The notes below the pieces were generated by a model, which was not told the DNA's origin, searched no databases, and was given only the letters and a program-made list of their open reading frames with translations. From positions 1 through 43,437 of the forward strand of contig VGSG01000026.1 of the NCBI GenBank assembly GCA_016875095.1: a DNA stretch of 43,437 nucleotides. The letters are read 5' to 3'. Made by a program: the position numbers and the translations under genes. Positions 15,974 to 24,990 of this stretch are shown here, piece by piece. Origin of the DNA: Deltaproteobacteria bacterium. Lineage in GTDB: Bacteria > Desulfobacterota > Desulfomonilia > Desulfomonilales > Desulfomonilaceae. Each line of letters begins with the position of its first letter. Within the stretch, counting starts at the first letter, position 1.

Positions 15974-17770
15974 ATGAGTGCCAGTCCCTATTATCGAATG
16001 CAGTTCTTGCTGTGCGCGGGAACAAGCTGCATTGCCAGCGGTTCGCTTGAAGTCAAGGATGCGCTCCAAAAGGAACTTCTCAAGAGAAACCTCCATGACG
16101 ATGTTCAAATCGTTATGACCGGATGCAACGGTTTTTGCGCCAGAGGTCCTCTGGTGGTGGTTTACCCGGACGGCGTCTTCTATAACCAGGTCAAGCCCGA
16201 GCACGCGCCGCTTATCGTGGAAGAGCACGTGCTCAAGGGTCGTGTCGTCCAGGATCTCCTGTTCAAAGAGCCCGCTGCGAAGGACAGAGTTCCGCTGATC
16301 AACGACATTGATTTCTTCGGTCGTCAGAGGCTGATCGCGCTGAGAAACCGGGGTTTGATCGATGCGGAAAGCATAGATGATTACATAGCGAGGGACGGAT
16401 ACGCCGCGTTGGCCAAGGCTCTTGAATCCATGACTCCTGAGGAGGTTATCGAAGAAGTCAAGAAGTCCGGTCTCAGGGGGCGTGGGGGAGGTGGATTCCC
16501 CACCGGCCTCAAATGGGAAGAGTGCCGGAAGTATGACAATTTCCCCAAGTACACCGTGTGTAACGGTGACGAAGGCGACCCGGGCGCGTTCATGGACCGT
16601 AGCGTTATGGAAGGTGACCCGCATTCGGTCCTGGAGGGGATGGCTGTCTCCGGATACGCGATCGGCGCCAATAAGGGATACATCTACGTGCGGGCGGAGT
16701 ATCCGCTGGCGATTCAGAGGCTTCAGAAGGCCATAGACGACGCGCGTGAGTACGGTCTTTTGGGGCCGAACGTCTTCAACAGCGGGTTTGACTTCGATAT
16801 CGAGATCTATCCCGGCGCGGGAGCGTTCGTCTGCGGGGAATCCACGGCGCTGATGTATTCCATCGAGGGCAAGCGCGGCATGCCCAGGATCAAGCCTCCC
16901 CGGAGCGCGGAAGCGGGGCTGTGGAACCAGCCCACCAATCTCAACAACGTGGAGACCTTCGCGAACGTCAATCCCATCATACTCAACGGCGGTGATTGGT
17001 TCGCGTCCATCGGCACCGAAGGGAGCAAAGGCACAAAGGTCTTTGCTTTGACCGGCGCGATCAACAACGTGGGTCTGGTGGAAGTGCCCATGGGCACCAC
17101 ACTCAAGACCCTGATCTTTGACATCGGCGGCGGCATTCCCAAGAAAAGGAAATTCAAGGCGGCTCAGATCGGCGGCCCCTCCGGCGGCTGTATTCCCAAC
17201 GGCCTTGAAGATGTGCAGATCGATTACGAGTCGCTGACCGACGTTGGCGCCATGATGGGGTCCGGCGGCGTTGTGGTTATGGACGATATGACCTGCATGG
17301 TGGACACCGCACGGTTCTTTACGCACTTCTCGGTGGAGGAATCATGCGGTAAGTGCGTGCCCTGCCGTGAAGGGCTCAAGGTGATGCACGAGAAACTCAC
17401 CGACATCGTGGAGGGCCGCGGGCAGGCGGGAGATATCGAGTTCCTGCAAGAGTTGGGCAAGCATATCGGCTCCACCTCTCACTGCGGACTGGGAAAGGCT
17501 GCCTCCAACCCGGTGCTCTCCACCATACGCTATTTCAAAGATGAGTACGAGGCGCACATCTTCGATAAGAGCTGTCCTGCGCTGGTATGCGTGGATCTGA
17601 TCAAGTTCGAGGTGATCGAAGAGAAATGCACGAAGTGCGGCATGTGCTTCCGAGGATGTCCGACCGGCGCCGTTATCTGGGAAAAGAAACAGGTGGCGAG
17701 GATCGACCTCTCCAAGTGCACAAAGTGCCGCACCTGCATTACGAACTGCAAGTTCGGCTCAATCAGATGA
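15974..17770 (+). CDS. nuoF: Complex I subunit F, long HydB-type flavoprotein
   Basis: NuoF binds FMN and NADH and starts electron transfer. This copy is 598 aa, well above the about 430-450 aa of standard NuoF, because of extra domains. An N-terminal thioredoxin-like [2Fe-2S] domain (Cys14, Cys19, Cys51, Cys55) is followed by the flavin/NADH core (GLRGRGGGGFPTGLKW, NGDEGDPGAFMDR, GAFVCGESTALMYSIEG), the N3 cluster (Cys458, 461, 464 and 504) and two C-terminal [4Fe-4S] ferredoxin motifs (Cys552/555/558/562 and 582/585/588/592). This is the architecture of HydB in electron-bifurcating hydrogenases and of related formate dehydrogenase subunits. Bifurcation is therefore possible but not proven by sequence. 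Confidence 0.95.
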   Translation: MSASPYYRMQFLLCAGTSCIASGSLEVKDALQKELLKRNLHDDVQIVMTGCNGFCARGPLVVVYPDGVFYNQVKPEHAPLIVEEHVLKGRVVQDLLFKEPAAKDRVPLINDIDFFGRQRLIALRNRGLIDAESIDDYIARDGYAALAKALESMTPEEVIEEVKKSGLRGRGGGGFPTGLKWEECRKYDNFPKYTVCNGDEGDPGAFMDRSVMEGDPHSVLEGMAVSGYAIGANKGYIYVRAEYPLAIQRLQKAIDDAREYGLLGPNVFNSGFDFDIEIYPGAGAFVCGESTALMYSIEGKRGMPRIKPPRSAEAGLWNQPTNLNNVETFANVNPIILNGGDWFASIGTEGSKGTKVFALTGAINNVGLVEVPMGTTLKTLIFDIGGGIPKKRKFKAAQIGGPSGGCIPNGLEDVQIDYESLTDVGAMMGSGGVVVMDDMTCMVDTARFFTHFSVEESCGKCVPCREGLKVMHEKLTDIVEGRGQAGDIEFLQELGKHIGSTSHCGLGKAASNPVLSTIRYFKDEYEAHIFDKSCPALVCVDLIKFEVIEEKCTKCGMCFRGCPTGAVIWEKKQVARIDLSKCTKCRTCITNCKFGSIR

Positions 17771-17859
17771 GAAGCTGACATGGAGCGCACGGCGCGATAA
17801 GTGGCGACCGGCGCTGATGGAATTGATTTTGAGACCATCCTGGCGGTGAGAAAGATTCT

Positions 17860-20499
17860 ATGGTTACGCTGACCATTGACGGAGTTGAAGTTACCGTAGA
17901 GCGTGGAGCCAGTATTCTGGAGGCTGCGCAAAAGGCGGGAGTTCGCATTCCGACCCTATGTCACGACAAGCGACTGGTTCCTTACGGCGCGTGTCGGTTG
18001 TGCATAGTGGAAGTCACCTCCAGAGGCCGAACGCGCACGATGCCGGCCTGCTTTAATCCCGCGCGTGAAGGCATGGAAGTGGCGACTCACACACCGAAGC
18101 TCGCTGAAAGCCGCCGAATGCAACTAATGTTGCTGTTGAGATCTCACCCGCTCCTCTGTCCCAGTTGCGATGCGGGTGGGAACTGTCGTTTGCAGGACCT
18201 GGTTCACGAGTACGAGGTGCCCGAACTCCCGTTCACTCGCGAGTCGCGGTACTACCATGTGGAAAATGAGTCCCATTTCATTCGTTTCAACATGAATCTG
18301 TGCGTCCGGTGCGGTATGTGCGTCCGCATCTGCGACGAAGTCCAGGGCGAGAACGAGCTGAGCTTCATCAAACGCGGCATGGAATGCGAAGTTTCCACGG
18401 ACTTCGGACGTCCGCTTCAATGCGAGCTGTGCGGTCAGTGCGCCCAGATTTGTCCGGTGGGCGCCATCGCTTCCAAATGGCTGGTGGGAACCGCCAGAGC
18501 GTTTGAGGTGAACAGGGTAAACACGGTTTGCTCTTTCTGCAGCCTTGGCTGTGTGCTGACCGTGGCGGAGCGTAAGAAGAAAATCGTCGCGGTGTCTTCT
18601 CCCGCGGATAGCCACAACGAAGGCAATCTGTGCGTCAAAGGGCGGTACGGATGGCCGTACGCCTATTCGGAGCAACGGCTGAAAAAGCCGCTTATCCGGA
18701 AGGATGGGAGCCTTCAGGAGGTGGAGTGGAACGAGGCGTTGAGCTTTGTAGCTGAACAGCTCATGGCCATCAAGGGTTCCAGCGGCCCGGGAAGCCTCGC
18801 TGCCCTGGGATCCGAACGACTCACGAATGAAGAGGCGTACGTTTTCAATCGCTTCGCCCGGACGGTGATGGAAACGCCGCACCTCGACCATGCCGGCGGA
18901 TACGGATACAGGGCTCTGGTGGACGGGCTTGGGTCGGCGCTTGGATTCCCTGCGTCAACGAACTCGATTACTGAGATACGGGAAGCCGATGTCATCCTTC
19001 TGTTGGCGGCGGATCTTACCGAAACCCACCCCGTGGCCAAGAACGAGGCCATCATGGCGACGAGCCGGCACAAGGGGGAGCTTATCGTCATAGACGCGGT
19101 GAAGACCAAGCTCACCGGGCGCCGAGGCACGCATCTCATGTGCAAGCCCGGGACCGAGCACTTCGTTGCCTTCGCAATGATCAAAGAGATCATCGACAAA
19201 GAGTTGTTCGATCGGAAGGCGTTGGATTTGCGGGCCGACGGCCTGGATGAGCTGGTCGCGTCCCTTGCGCCTTACGATCCGGACGCGGTGGGCGCTCTTA
19301 CCGGCGTTGACGCGGACACGATCCGCCAGGCCGCTGAGAAGTTCGCTCGGGCTTCCAGGGCTGCGATTCTGCTTACTGACGGCATGAATCGGCCTGCGCA
19401 GAATGTATTGCTGGCGCGAGCCGCCGCCAACCTCGCGGTGATAACAGGCCAAGTGGGCAAGGAATCAGGAGGAGTATTCGTCTTCGGGGAGAAGGCCAAC
19501 GCTCAAGGCGCGATCGACATGGGACTCGCGCCGGATCTCCTCCCCGGATTCCGGCGCCTGGCCGACGAAGAAGGCCGCGCCCGCTTCGAGAAGGCCTGGG
19601 GCGGCCCGCTTCCGCAGGAACCGGGCATGAACGCGGCTGGGATTCTGGAAGCCGCGGAGAAGGGCGCCGTTCGAGGCATCTACGTGGTTGGTGAGAATCC
19701 TCTGGAAACCTATCCGAACCGCGGCCAGGTGGAGCGGGCTCTGGGCAGTCTTCAATTCCTGGTGGCACAGGATCTGTTCCTGACATCGACCGCGCGGTTG
19801 GCTCATGCGGTCCTTCCCGTTGCATCCTTTATGGAGAAGAACGGAACAGTGACGAGCGCGGAACGGATGATCCAGCGCCTGAAGCCGGTATGGAAGTCGG
19901 TCGAACACAAGAGCGACCTGGAGATCTTTACCGCTTTGGCCGCAATGATGGGGAAGCCCGCGATGACGTACCCCGGACCGGAGCGGGTGATGGATGAGAT
20001 CGCTTCGCTGGTGGATGTGTACAAAGGTGTCTCATACGACCGCATCGGCGATCGGGGCATTCAGTGGCCTTGTGTGGACACCGACGATCCGGGCAAACGC
20101 AGGCTCTATGAAGGCGGCTTTCCGGCGGGGAAAGCGCGACTTCAACCTGCGCCGACCTTCCAGGCGTCCCCGAATCAGGGCGGTCCCTTCTATCTGACAC
20201 CGAGTAGCCTGAAATTTCATTCCGGCTCCATATCCCAATTCAGTTTCTCGCTCCTGGAGGTCGTGGCGGGAGCGGTCGCGGAGATGAATCGATCCGACAT
20301 GAAAGCCGTGGGGCTGGTCGATGGGGATAGGGTGCGGATAACCGATTCTTTCGGCGCGTCGATTGCCGTGCGTGCGAAGGGCTCTCGGCGGGCGCCTGCG
20401 GGCGTAGTGATCGTTCCGCAACACTTCTCTGAGGCGAAGCTGAACACGTTGACCCGGTGGGATGACCCCGCTCCGAGGGTAAGAGTCGAAAAGGTCTAG
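17860..20499 (+). CDS. nuoG: Complex I subunit G, FdhA-like without catalytic Cys
   Basis: The large 879-aa peripheral subunit carries an N-terminal [2Fe-2S] domain (Cys34, 45, 48, 64), a His-ligated cluster (His96, Cys100, 103, 109), two [4Fe-4S] clusters (Cys148/151/154/158 and 188/191/194/198) and a further cluster at the start of the molybdopterin-type domain (Cys224, 227, 231, 258). The rest is a molybdopterin-oxidoreductase fold. Where formate dehydrogenases have the Cys/Sec loop, this protein reads LDHAGGYGYRALVDGLGSAL, with no Cys and no in-frame TGA, so it should not be a formate dehydrogenase. It passes electrons from NuoEF toward NuoI. An 89-bp gap separates it from nuoF. Confidence 0.93.
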   Translation: MVTLTIDGVEVTVERGASILEAAQKAGVRIPTLCHDKRLVPYGACRLCIVEVTSRGRTRTMPACFNPAREGMEVATHTPKLAESRRMQLMLLLRSHPLLCPSCDAGGNCRLQDLVHEYEVPELPFTRESRYYHVENESHFIRFNMNLCVRCGMCVRICDEVQGENELSFIKRGMECEVSTDFGRPLQCELCGQCAQICPVGAIASKWLVGTARAFEVNRVNTVCSFCSLGCVLTVAERKKKIVAVSSPADSHNEGNLCVKGRYGWPYAYSEQRLKKPLIRKDGSLQEVEWNEALSFVAEQLMAIKGSSGPGSLAALGSERLTNEEAYVFNRFARTVMETPHLDHAGGYGYRALVDGLGSALGFPASTNSITEIREADVILLLAADLTETHPVAKNEAIMATSRHKGELIVIDAVKTKLTGRRGTHLMCKPGTEHFVAFAMIKEIIDKELFDRKALDLRADGLDELVASLAPYDPDAVGALTGVDADTIRQAAEKFARASRAAILLTDGMNRPAQNVLLARAAANLAVITGQVGKESGGVFVFGEKANAQGAIDMGLAPDLLPGFRRLADEEGRARFEKAWGGPLPQEPGMNAAGILEAAEKGAVRGIYVVGENPLETYPNRGQVERALGSLQFLVAQDLFLTSTARLAHAVLPVASFMEKNGTVTSAERMIQRLKPVWKSVEHKSDLEIFTALAAMMGKPAMTYPGPERVMDEIASLVDVYKGVSYDRIGDRGIQWPCVDTDDPGKRRLYEGGFPAGKARLQPAPTFQASPNQGGPFYLTPSSLKFHSGSISQFSFSLLEVVAGAVAEMNRSDMKAVGLVDGDRVRITDSFGASIAVRAKGSRRAPAGVVIVPQHFSEAKLNTLTRWDDPAPRVRVEKV

Positions 20500-20520
20500 G
20501 AATGACGAAAGGTTGAGCGA

Positions 20521-21564
20521 ATGGATGCCGCCATTCCGATGATTTTGGTTGTGGTCAAAGTTCTCCTGGTGCTGGGCGCGGTCCTGACCCTTGTGGCGTA
20601 CATCACGCTGCTGGAGCGCAAGCTTCTGGGGTGGATACAGGTGCGCCTCGGACCCAATCGGGTTGGGCCGTGGGGTCTGCTCCAGCCGCTCGCGGACGGA
20701 ATCAAGCTCCTCACGAAAGAGGAGATCACCGTGACCAAGGCAAATCGGGTCGTGTACATTCTCGCGCCGATGATCGTTGTGGTTTGTGCGTTGATTCCTT
20801 TTGGAGTGATCCCCTTTGCCAAGGGCCTGGGGCTGGAGCGGCTTCTCGGGGGAGCGGCGGAGCGCTTCGATCTCAATACCGGTGTGATCGCGGACATCAA
20901 CGTGGGTATTCTCTTCATCTTCGCGATATCTTCGTTAGGCGCGTACGGCGTGATCCTGGGCGGCTGGGCGTCCAACAGCAAGTATTCGCTCCTCGGGGGC
21001 ATTCGCACAGGCGCGCAGATGATCAGCTATGAATTGGGCCTGAGCCTCGCGGTGGTGGGCGTGCTTATGATCGCGGGCACCCTGAGCCTTGTTGAGATAG
21101 TAGGGGAGCAGAGCAGCGTTTTGAGGTGGTTCGTGTTTCGGCAGCCGGTGGGATTTCTCCTCTTCCTCATCGCCGGAGCCGCGGAAATTTGCCGGACACC
21201 CTTTGACGTGATCGAATGCGAAAACGAGCTGGTGGCGGGCTATCAGACCGAATATAGCTCCATGAAGTTCGGTCTCTTCTACCTGGGTGAATACGCCCAC
21301 CTGCTCTTCCTAAGCGCGCTGATCACCACACTCTTCTTCGGGGGATGGCAGGGCCCGATTTTCCCCCCCATCGTTTGGTTCATGGGCAAGACCTTCTTTT
21401 TCGTATTCTTCTTCATATGGGTCCGGGCAACCTATCCCCGTCTGCGCTATGACCGGGTGATGGCTTTTGGCTGGAAGGTGCTCCTGCCCGTGGGGCTGAT
21501 CAACGTGATGATGACTGCCTTCATCTATACGGTCTGGCTCCAGTTTACGGGACGGGGATTGTAG
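20521..21564 (+). CDS. nuoH: Complex I subunit H
   Basis: NuoH (347 aa) links the membrane arm to the quinone cavity. It has about eight membrane segments and the family signatures ERKLLGWIQVRLGPNRVGPWGLLQPLADGIKL near the N-terminus (split here by a membrane segment boundary) and RTPFDVIECENELVAGYQTEYSSMKF in the middle, with the acidic loop lining the quinone channel. A purine-rich AAAGG lies about 10 bp upstream of the ATG. It follows nuoG by 21 bp in the same operon. Confidence 0.96.
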   Translation: MDAAIPMILVVVKVLLVLGAVLTLVAYITLLERKLLGWIQVRLGPNRVGPWGLLQPLADGIKLLTKEEITVTKANRVVYILAPMIVVVCALIPFGVIPFAKGLGLERLLGGAAERFDLNTGVIADINVGILFIFAISSLGAYGVILGGWASNSKYSLLGGIRTGAQMISYELGLSLAVVGVLMIAGTLSLVEIVGEQSSVLRWFVFRQPVGFLLFLIAGAAEICRTPFDVIECENELVAGYQTEYSSMKFGLFYLGEYAHLLFLSALITTLFFGGWQGPIFPPIVWFMGKTFFFVFFFIWVRATYPRLRYDRVMAFGWKVLLPVGLINVMMTAFIYTVWLQFTGRGL

Positions 21565-21640
21565 CTCACGGACGGGCGACCGACAATCGGCGACCGATGT
21601 GACGCATTCAATTTTCAACGATCATGTGAGGTTGCGGCAG

Positions 21641-22078
21641 ATGATCATCCCATTGCTACAGGGACTGAAAGTTACCTTAAAGTATTTGTTCGCGAAGAAG
21701 GTAACGCTCCAGTATCCGGATGAGAAACCCCAGTTGGCGCGGCGGTGGCGGGGTAGGCACGTCTTGAAGACGCACGCCTCGGGCAAGATCAAGTGCGTGG
21801 CGTGCATGTTGTGCGCGACTGCGTGCCCTGCGGAATGCATCAGCATCGTGGCGGCCGCGGAGCCGGACAACCGCAAGTACCCTGAGAGCTACGTGTTAGA
21901 CATGGGAAGATGCATCTGGTGCGGCCATTGCGTGGAGGTGTGCCCGAAAGAGGCCATTGAAATGGCCACGGCCTATGAGCTGGCCGAATATACTCGTGAA
22001 GATCTTATCTACGATAAGGAGGCCCTCCTGCAGTCTCCGCAAGAGCGGTACGTCGTCGAAAAGAGAAAGGCCGGTTAA
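21641..22078 (+). CDS. nuoI: Complex I subunit I, 2x[4Fe-4S]
   Basis: NuoI carries clusters N6a and N6b between NuoG and NuoB. The 145-aa protein shows two ferredoxin motifs, CVACMLCATACP and CIWCGHCVEVCP, each giving four Cys ligands, after an N-terminal helical stretch (LLQGLKVTLKYLF). I chose the ATG at 21641, which has GAGG 9 bp upstream; the frame extends to a GTG at 21599. It lies between nuoH and nuoJ as in standard operons. Confidence 0.94.
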   Translation: MIIPLLQGLKVTLKYLFAKKVTLQYPDEKPQLARRWRGRHVLKTHASGKIKCVACMLCATACPAECISIVAAAEPDNRKYPESYVLDMGRCIWCGHCVEVCPKEAIEMATAYELAEYTREDLIYDKEALLQSPQERYVVEKRKAG

Positions 22079-22111
22079 CGCCACTTACTCTGGGAGGTCG
22101 GGGGAATACTC

Positions 22112-22612
22112 ATGGAACTTGTCTACTTTTACATTCTCTCGTTCATTGTGGTCGTTTCGGCCGTCTTCGTTGTCTTTCTGCGCAGGCCGCTGCACAATGT
22201 GCTCTTCATGATACTCACCATGATCGGTGTGGCCTGTTTGATGCTTCAACTCGAGGCGGAATTCATCGCCATGGTTCAACTGATCGTCTATGCGGGCGCG
22301 GTCATGGTCTTGTTCCTCTTTGTGGTGATGCTGGTAAACATCACCCAGGCCGACCTGCTCAGTCAGTTGTCCGCTGTGCGAGGTTGGGCCGGGGCGCTGG
22401 TCGCGTTTGCGATTTTTGGTGTCATCTTGACCGTATTCAAAGTGGGTGGCCAAACTGCGGCCCCCCAAGCGCAAGCGGCTCAGCATCTTACAAACACGGA
22501 ACTGGTTGCGCGAGAGCTCTTCACCACGTATCTGCTCCCGTTCGAGGTTGCGTCGGTGCTGCTTCTTGCGGCCATTATCGGCGCGGTTATCCTCGTCCGG
22601 AAGGGCCGGTGA
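22112..22612 (+). CDS. nuoJ: Complex I subunit J
   Basis: NuoJ (166 aa) is a five-helix membrane subunit next to NuoK. The characteristic third helix reads FIAMVQLIVYAGAVMVLFLFVVMLVN, containing the pi-bulge region, and the last helix ends LLLAAIIGAVILVRKG. A GGGGGAA element precedes the ATG. It is followed by nuoK after 58 bp. Confidence 0.94.
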   Translation: MELVYFYILSFIVVVSAVFVVFLRRPLHNVLFMILTMIGVACLMLQLEAEFIAMVQLIVYAGAVMVLFLFVVMLVNITQADLLSQLSAVRGWAGALVAFAIFGVILTVFKVGGQTAAPQAQAAQHLTNTELVARELFTTYLLPFEVASVLLLAAIIGAVILVRKGR

Positions 22613-22670
22613 GGCGGTCCTCGCGATCGACCTCTCCGGCGCCGGGCGGCTGTTTTTGTAGGAAAGAGAA

Positions 22671-22973
22671 ATGCTTACCTTAGATCACTATCTGGTGTTG
22701 TCCGCGATCCTCTTCTTTCTCGGGGCAGTGGGGGTGATGGTCCGTGCGCAGATCATCGTGGTGCTCATGTGCCTCGAACTGATGCTGAATGCGGTAAATC
22801 TGGCCTTCGTGGCCTTCGCCCGTCATCTGGGTTCCGTGGAAGGGCAGGTGATCGTGCTGTTCGTTATGGTGGTGGCAGCCGCAGAAGTGGCTGTGGGCCT
22901 GGCCATCGCTGTGGCCATATTCAGGCAGAAGGGCGCCGTGGGCATCGACGATCTTCGGGTCATGAAGTGGTAG
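22671..22973 (+). CDS. nuoK: Complex I subunit K
   Basis: NuoK (100 aa, the usual size) has three membrane helices and is related to MrpC antiporter subunits. Two buried Glu of the proton path are visible: CLELMLNAVNLAFVAF and AAAEVAVGLAIAVAIFR. AGGAAAGAG lies directly upstream of the ATG. The next gene, nuoL, follows after 74 bp. Confidence 0.95.
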   Translation: MLTLDHYLVLSAILFFLGAVGVMVRAQIIVVLMCLELMLNAVNLAFVAFARHLGSVEGQVIVLFVMVVAAAEVAVGLAIAVAIFRQKGAVGIDDLRVMKW

Positions 22974-23047
22974 GTTACGAACGCCATTCGGGCACGCGTA
23001 TGAGCCCAAGTGGCATCACTCGTCTAAACTGAGATTGGGAGCCTGGG

Positions 23048-24970
23048 ATGTTTGATCTGGTCTGGTTGATTCCTCTCTTTCCGCTGATCGGCTTCTTCTT
23101 GAACGCCGTATTCGGCAGGGAGTGGCCCGAGAAGGTCAATGGATGGGTGGGCTCGCTCTCCGTGGGCGCCTCCTTCGTGGTGGCGTGCTTGATCCTCAAA
23201 GAGCTTCTGGCGGTCGATCCGGCCTCCCGATCCGTGGAAAAGGTCGTGTACACGTGGATGGTTTCAGGGAACCTGAATGTCCCCGTGGGCTTCCTCATGG
23301 ATCCGCTCGGCATGGTTATGATGATGGTGGTGAGCGGGGTCGGCTTTATCATCCATGTCTATTCAATCGGATACATGCACGGTGAGGTGGGTTACCGGCG
23401 ATATTTCTGCTACTTGAACCTCTTCGTCTTCTCCATGCTTATCCTGGTCTCGGCCAACAATTTCCTGTTGATGTTCGTGGGATGGGAAGGAGTGGGCCTC
23501 TGCTCTTACCTGCTCATCGGCTACTACTATGAAAAGAAATCCGCTGCGGACGCGGGCAAGAAAGCCTTCGTGGTCAACCGGGTCGGCGACTTCGGGTTCA
23601 TGCTCGGCATGTTTCTGCTCTTCGTGACTTTCGGAACGTTCAACTATACCGAGATCTTTGCCGCAGCGCCCAAGCAGCTCGTTCAGGGCGGAATCCTGGT
23701 CACGGGCATCACTCTGCTCCTCTTCGTGGGAGCAACGGGGAAGTCGGCTCAAATACCGCTCTACACGTGGCTTCCGGACGCGATGGAAGGCCCTACCCCT
23801 GTGAGCGCCCTCATTCACGCGGCCACGATGGTCACCGCGGGCGTGTACATGGTCGCGCGGTGCAGCATACTCTTCGCGATGGCGCCGATCTCGCTGTACA
23901 CCGTTGCGGTGATCGGCGGCGCCACTGCGCTCTATGCGGCCACAATCGGCGTGACCCAGTTCGACATCAAGCGAGTGCTCGCATACTCCACCATCAGCCA
24001 GCTCGGGTACATGTTCATGGCCTGCGGCGTGGGCGCATTCGCTTCGGGCATCTTCCACCTGATGACGCACGCGTTTTTCAAGGCGCTCTTGTTCATGGCC
24101 GCGGGGAGCGTGATGCACGCCATGGCCGGCGAGCTGGATATGCGCAAGATGGGTGGCTTGAGAAGACAGCTCCCCTGGACTCACTGGACCTATATTTTCG
24201 GCACACTGGCCATTGCCGGGATCTTTCCCTTTGCCGGTTTCTTCAGCAAGGATGAGATTCTCTTTTACGCCTTTGAGAAACACCTTGGTTTCTGGATTTG
24301 GGGGGCGGTGGCGGCGATTGTCACGTCGTTCTATATGTTCCGCAGTGTCTTCATGACCTTCTGGGGCGAATCGAGGGTAGACGCGCACACGGCCCACCAC
24401 CTGCACGAATCGCCACCGATCATGGTGGCTCCGCTGGTGGTGTTAGCAGTCCTTTCGCTTGTAGGCGGACTGGTCGGTATCCCGATCATCCCGCACTGGC
24501 ACGTGTTCGGCGACTTCCTAGCTCCGGTCTTTGCTCCGGCCAAATCCATTATCGATGCGGGCGCCCACGGCGGACACCACAGTCTGGCGCTGGAATTGGG
24601 CCTTATGGGCATCTCTCTGGGAATTGCGGTGGTGGGCTTCTTCCTGGCCCGTTGGATGTACATCACCAATCCGTCGGCCCCGGACGAGGTGATCAAAGAA
24701 TTCAAGGGCCTGCACACGCTTGTATACAACAAGTACTGGATAGATGAACTCTACGATTTTCTCTTCGTGAATTCAATCGTCCGTTTTTCCCGGTTCCTCT
24801 GGAAGTACTTCGATGACGCGGTCATTGACGGGATCGTCAACGGTTTGGCTGCGCTTGTCAGAGAGTGGGGCAGCGGGTTACGCCGATTTCAAACAGGTCT
24901 GATACGCGACTATGCGTTGTCGGTGCTTCTGGGCGTGCTCGCGGTCATCGGTTACCTGGTATTTCGATAA
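23048..24970 (+). CDS. nuoL: Complex I subunit L (antiporter-like)
   Basis: NuoL (640 aa) is the distal antiporter-like proton-pumping subunit. The conserved core includes FVGWEGVGLCSYLLIGYYY with the key Glu, the TM7 Lys region GKSAQIPLYTWLPDAMEGPTPVSALIHAATMV, and TISQLGYMFMACGVG. The C-terminal extension beyond about residue 500 forms the lateral helix that clamps NuoM and NuoN, and it ends in a final membrane anchor (ALSVLLGVLAVIGYLVF). GGGAG precedes the ATG. Its TAA overlaps a possible ATG for nuoM. Confidence 0.96.
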   Translation: MFDLVWLIPLFPLIGFFLNAVFGREWPEKVNGWVGSLSVGASFVVACLILKELLAVDPASRSVEKVVYTWMVSGNLNVPVGFLMDPLGMVMMMVVSGVGFIIHVYSIGYMHGEVGYRRYFCYLNLFVFSMLILVSANNFLLMFVGWEGVGLCSYLLIGYYYEKKSAADAGKKAFVVNRVGDFGFMLGMFLLFVTFGTFNYTEIFAAAPKQLVQGGILVTGITLLLFVGATGKSAQIPLYTWLPDAMEGPTPVSALIHAATMVTAGVYMVARCSILFAMAPISLYTVAVIGGATALYAATIGVTQFDIKRVLAYSTISQLGYMFMACGVGAFASGIFHLMTHAFFKALLFMAAGSVMHAMAGELDMRKMGGLRRQLPWTHWTYIFGTLAIAGIFPFAGFFSKDEILFYAFEKHLGFWIWGAVAAIVTSFYMFRSVFMTFWGESRVDAHTAHHLHESPPIMVAPLVVLAVLSLVGGLVGIPIIPHWHVFGDFLAPVFAPAKSIIDAGAHGGHHSLALELGLMGISLGIAVVGFFLARWMYITNPSAPDEVIKEFKGLHTLVYNKYWIDELYDFLFVNSIVRFSRFLWKYFDDAVIDGIVNGLAALVREWGSGLRRFQTGLIRDYALSVLLGVLAVIGYLVFR

Positions 24971-24990
24971 TGCATGGAGGAATGCCTTCC

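Noticed and set aside
15623-17326. 567-aa minus-strand frame
   Set aside because: It is a shadow of nuoF and its neighbour ferredoxin gene; no family features and high His/Arg content typical of antisense translation.
17860-20499. Formate dehydrogenase alpha subunit
   Set aside because: The catalytic Cys/Sec position is missing and there is no in-frame TGA; context is complex I, so NuoG is the better call.
14983-20499. Electron-bifurcating [FeFe] hydrogenase cluster
   Set aside because: NuoE, the ferredoxin and NuoF look HydC/HydB-like, but no H-cluster subunit with its Cys motifs is encoded; the rest is complex I.
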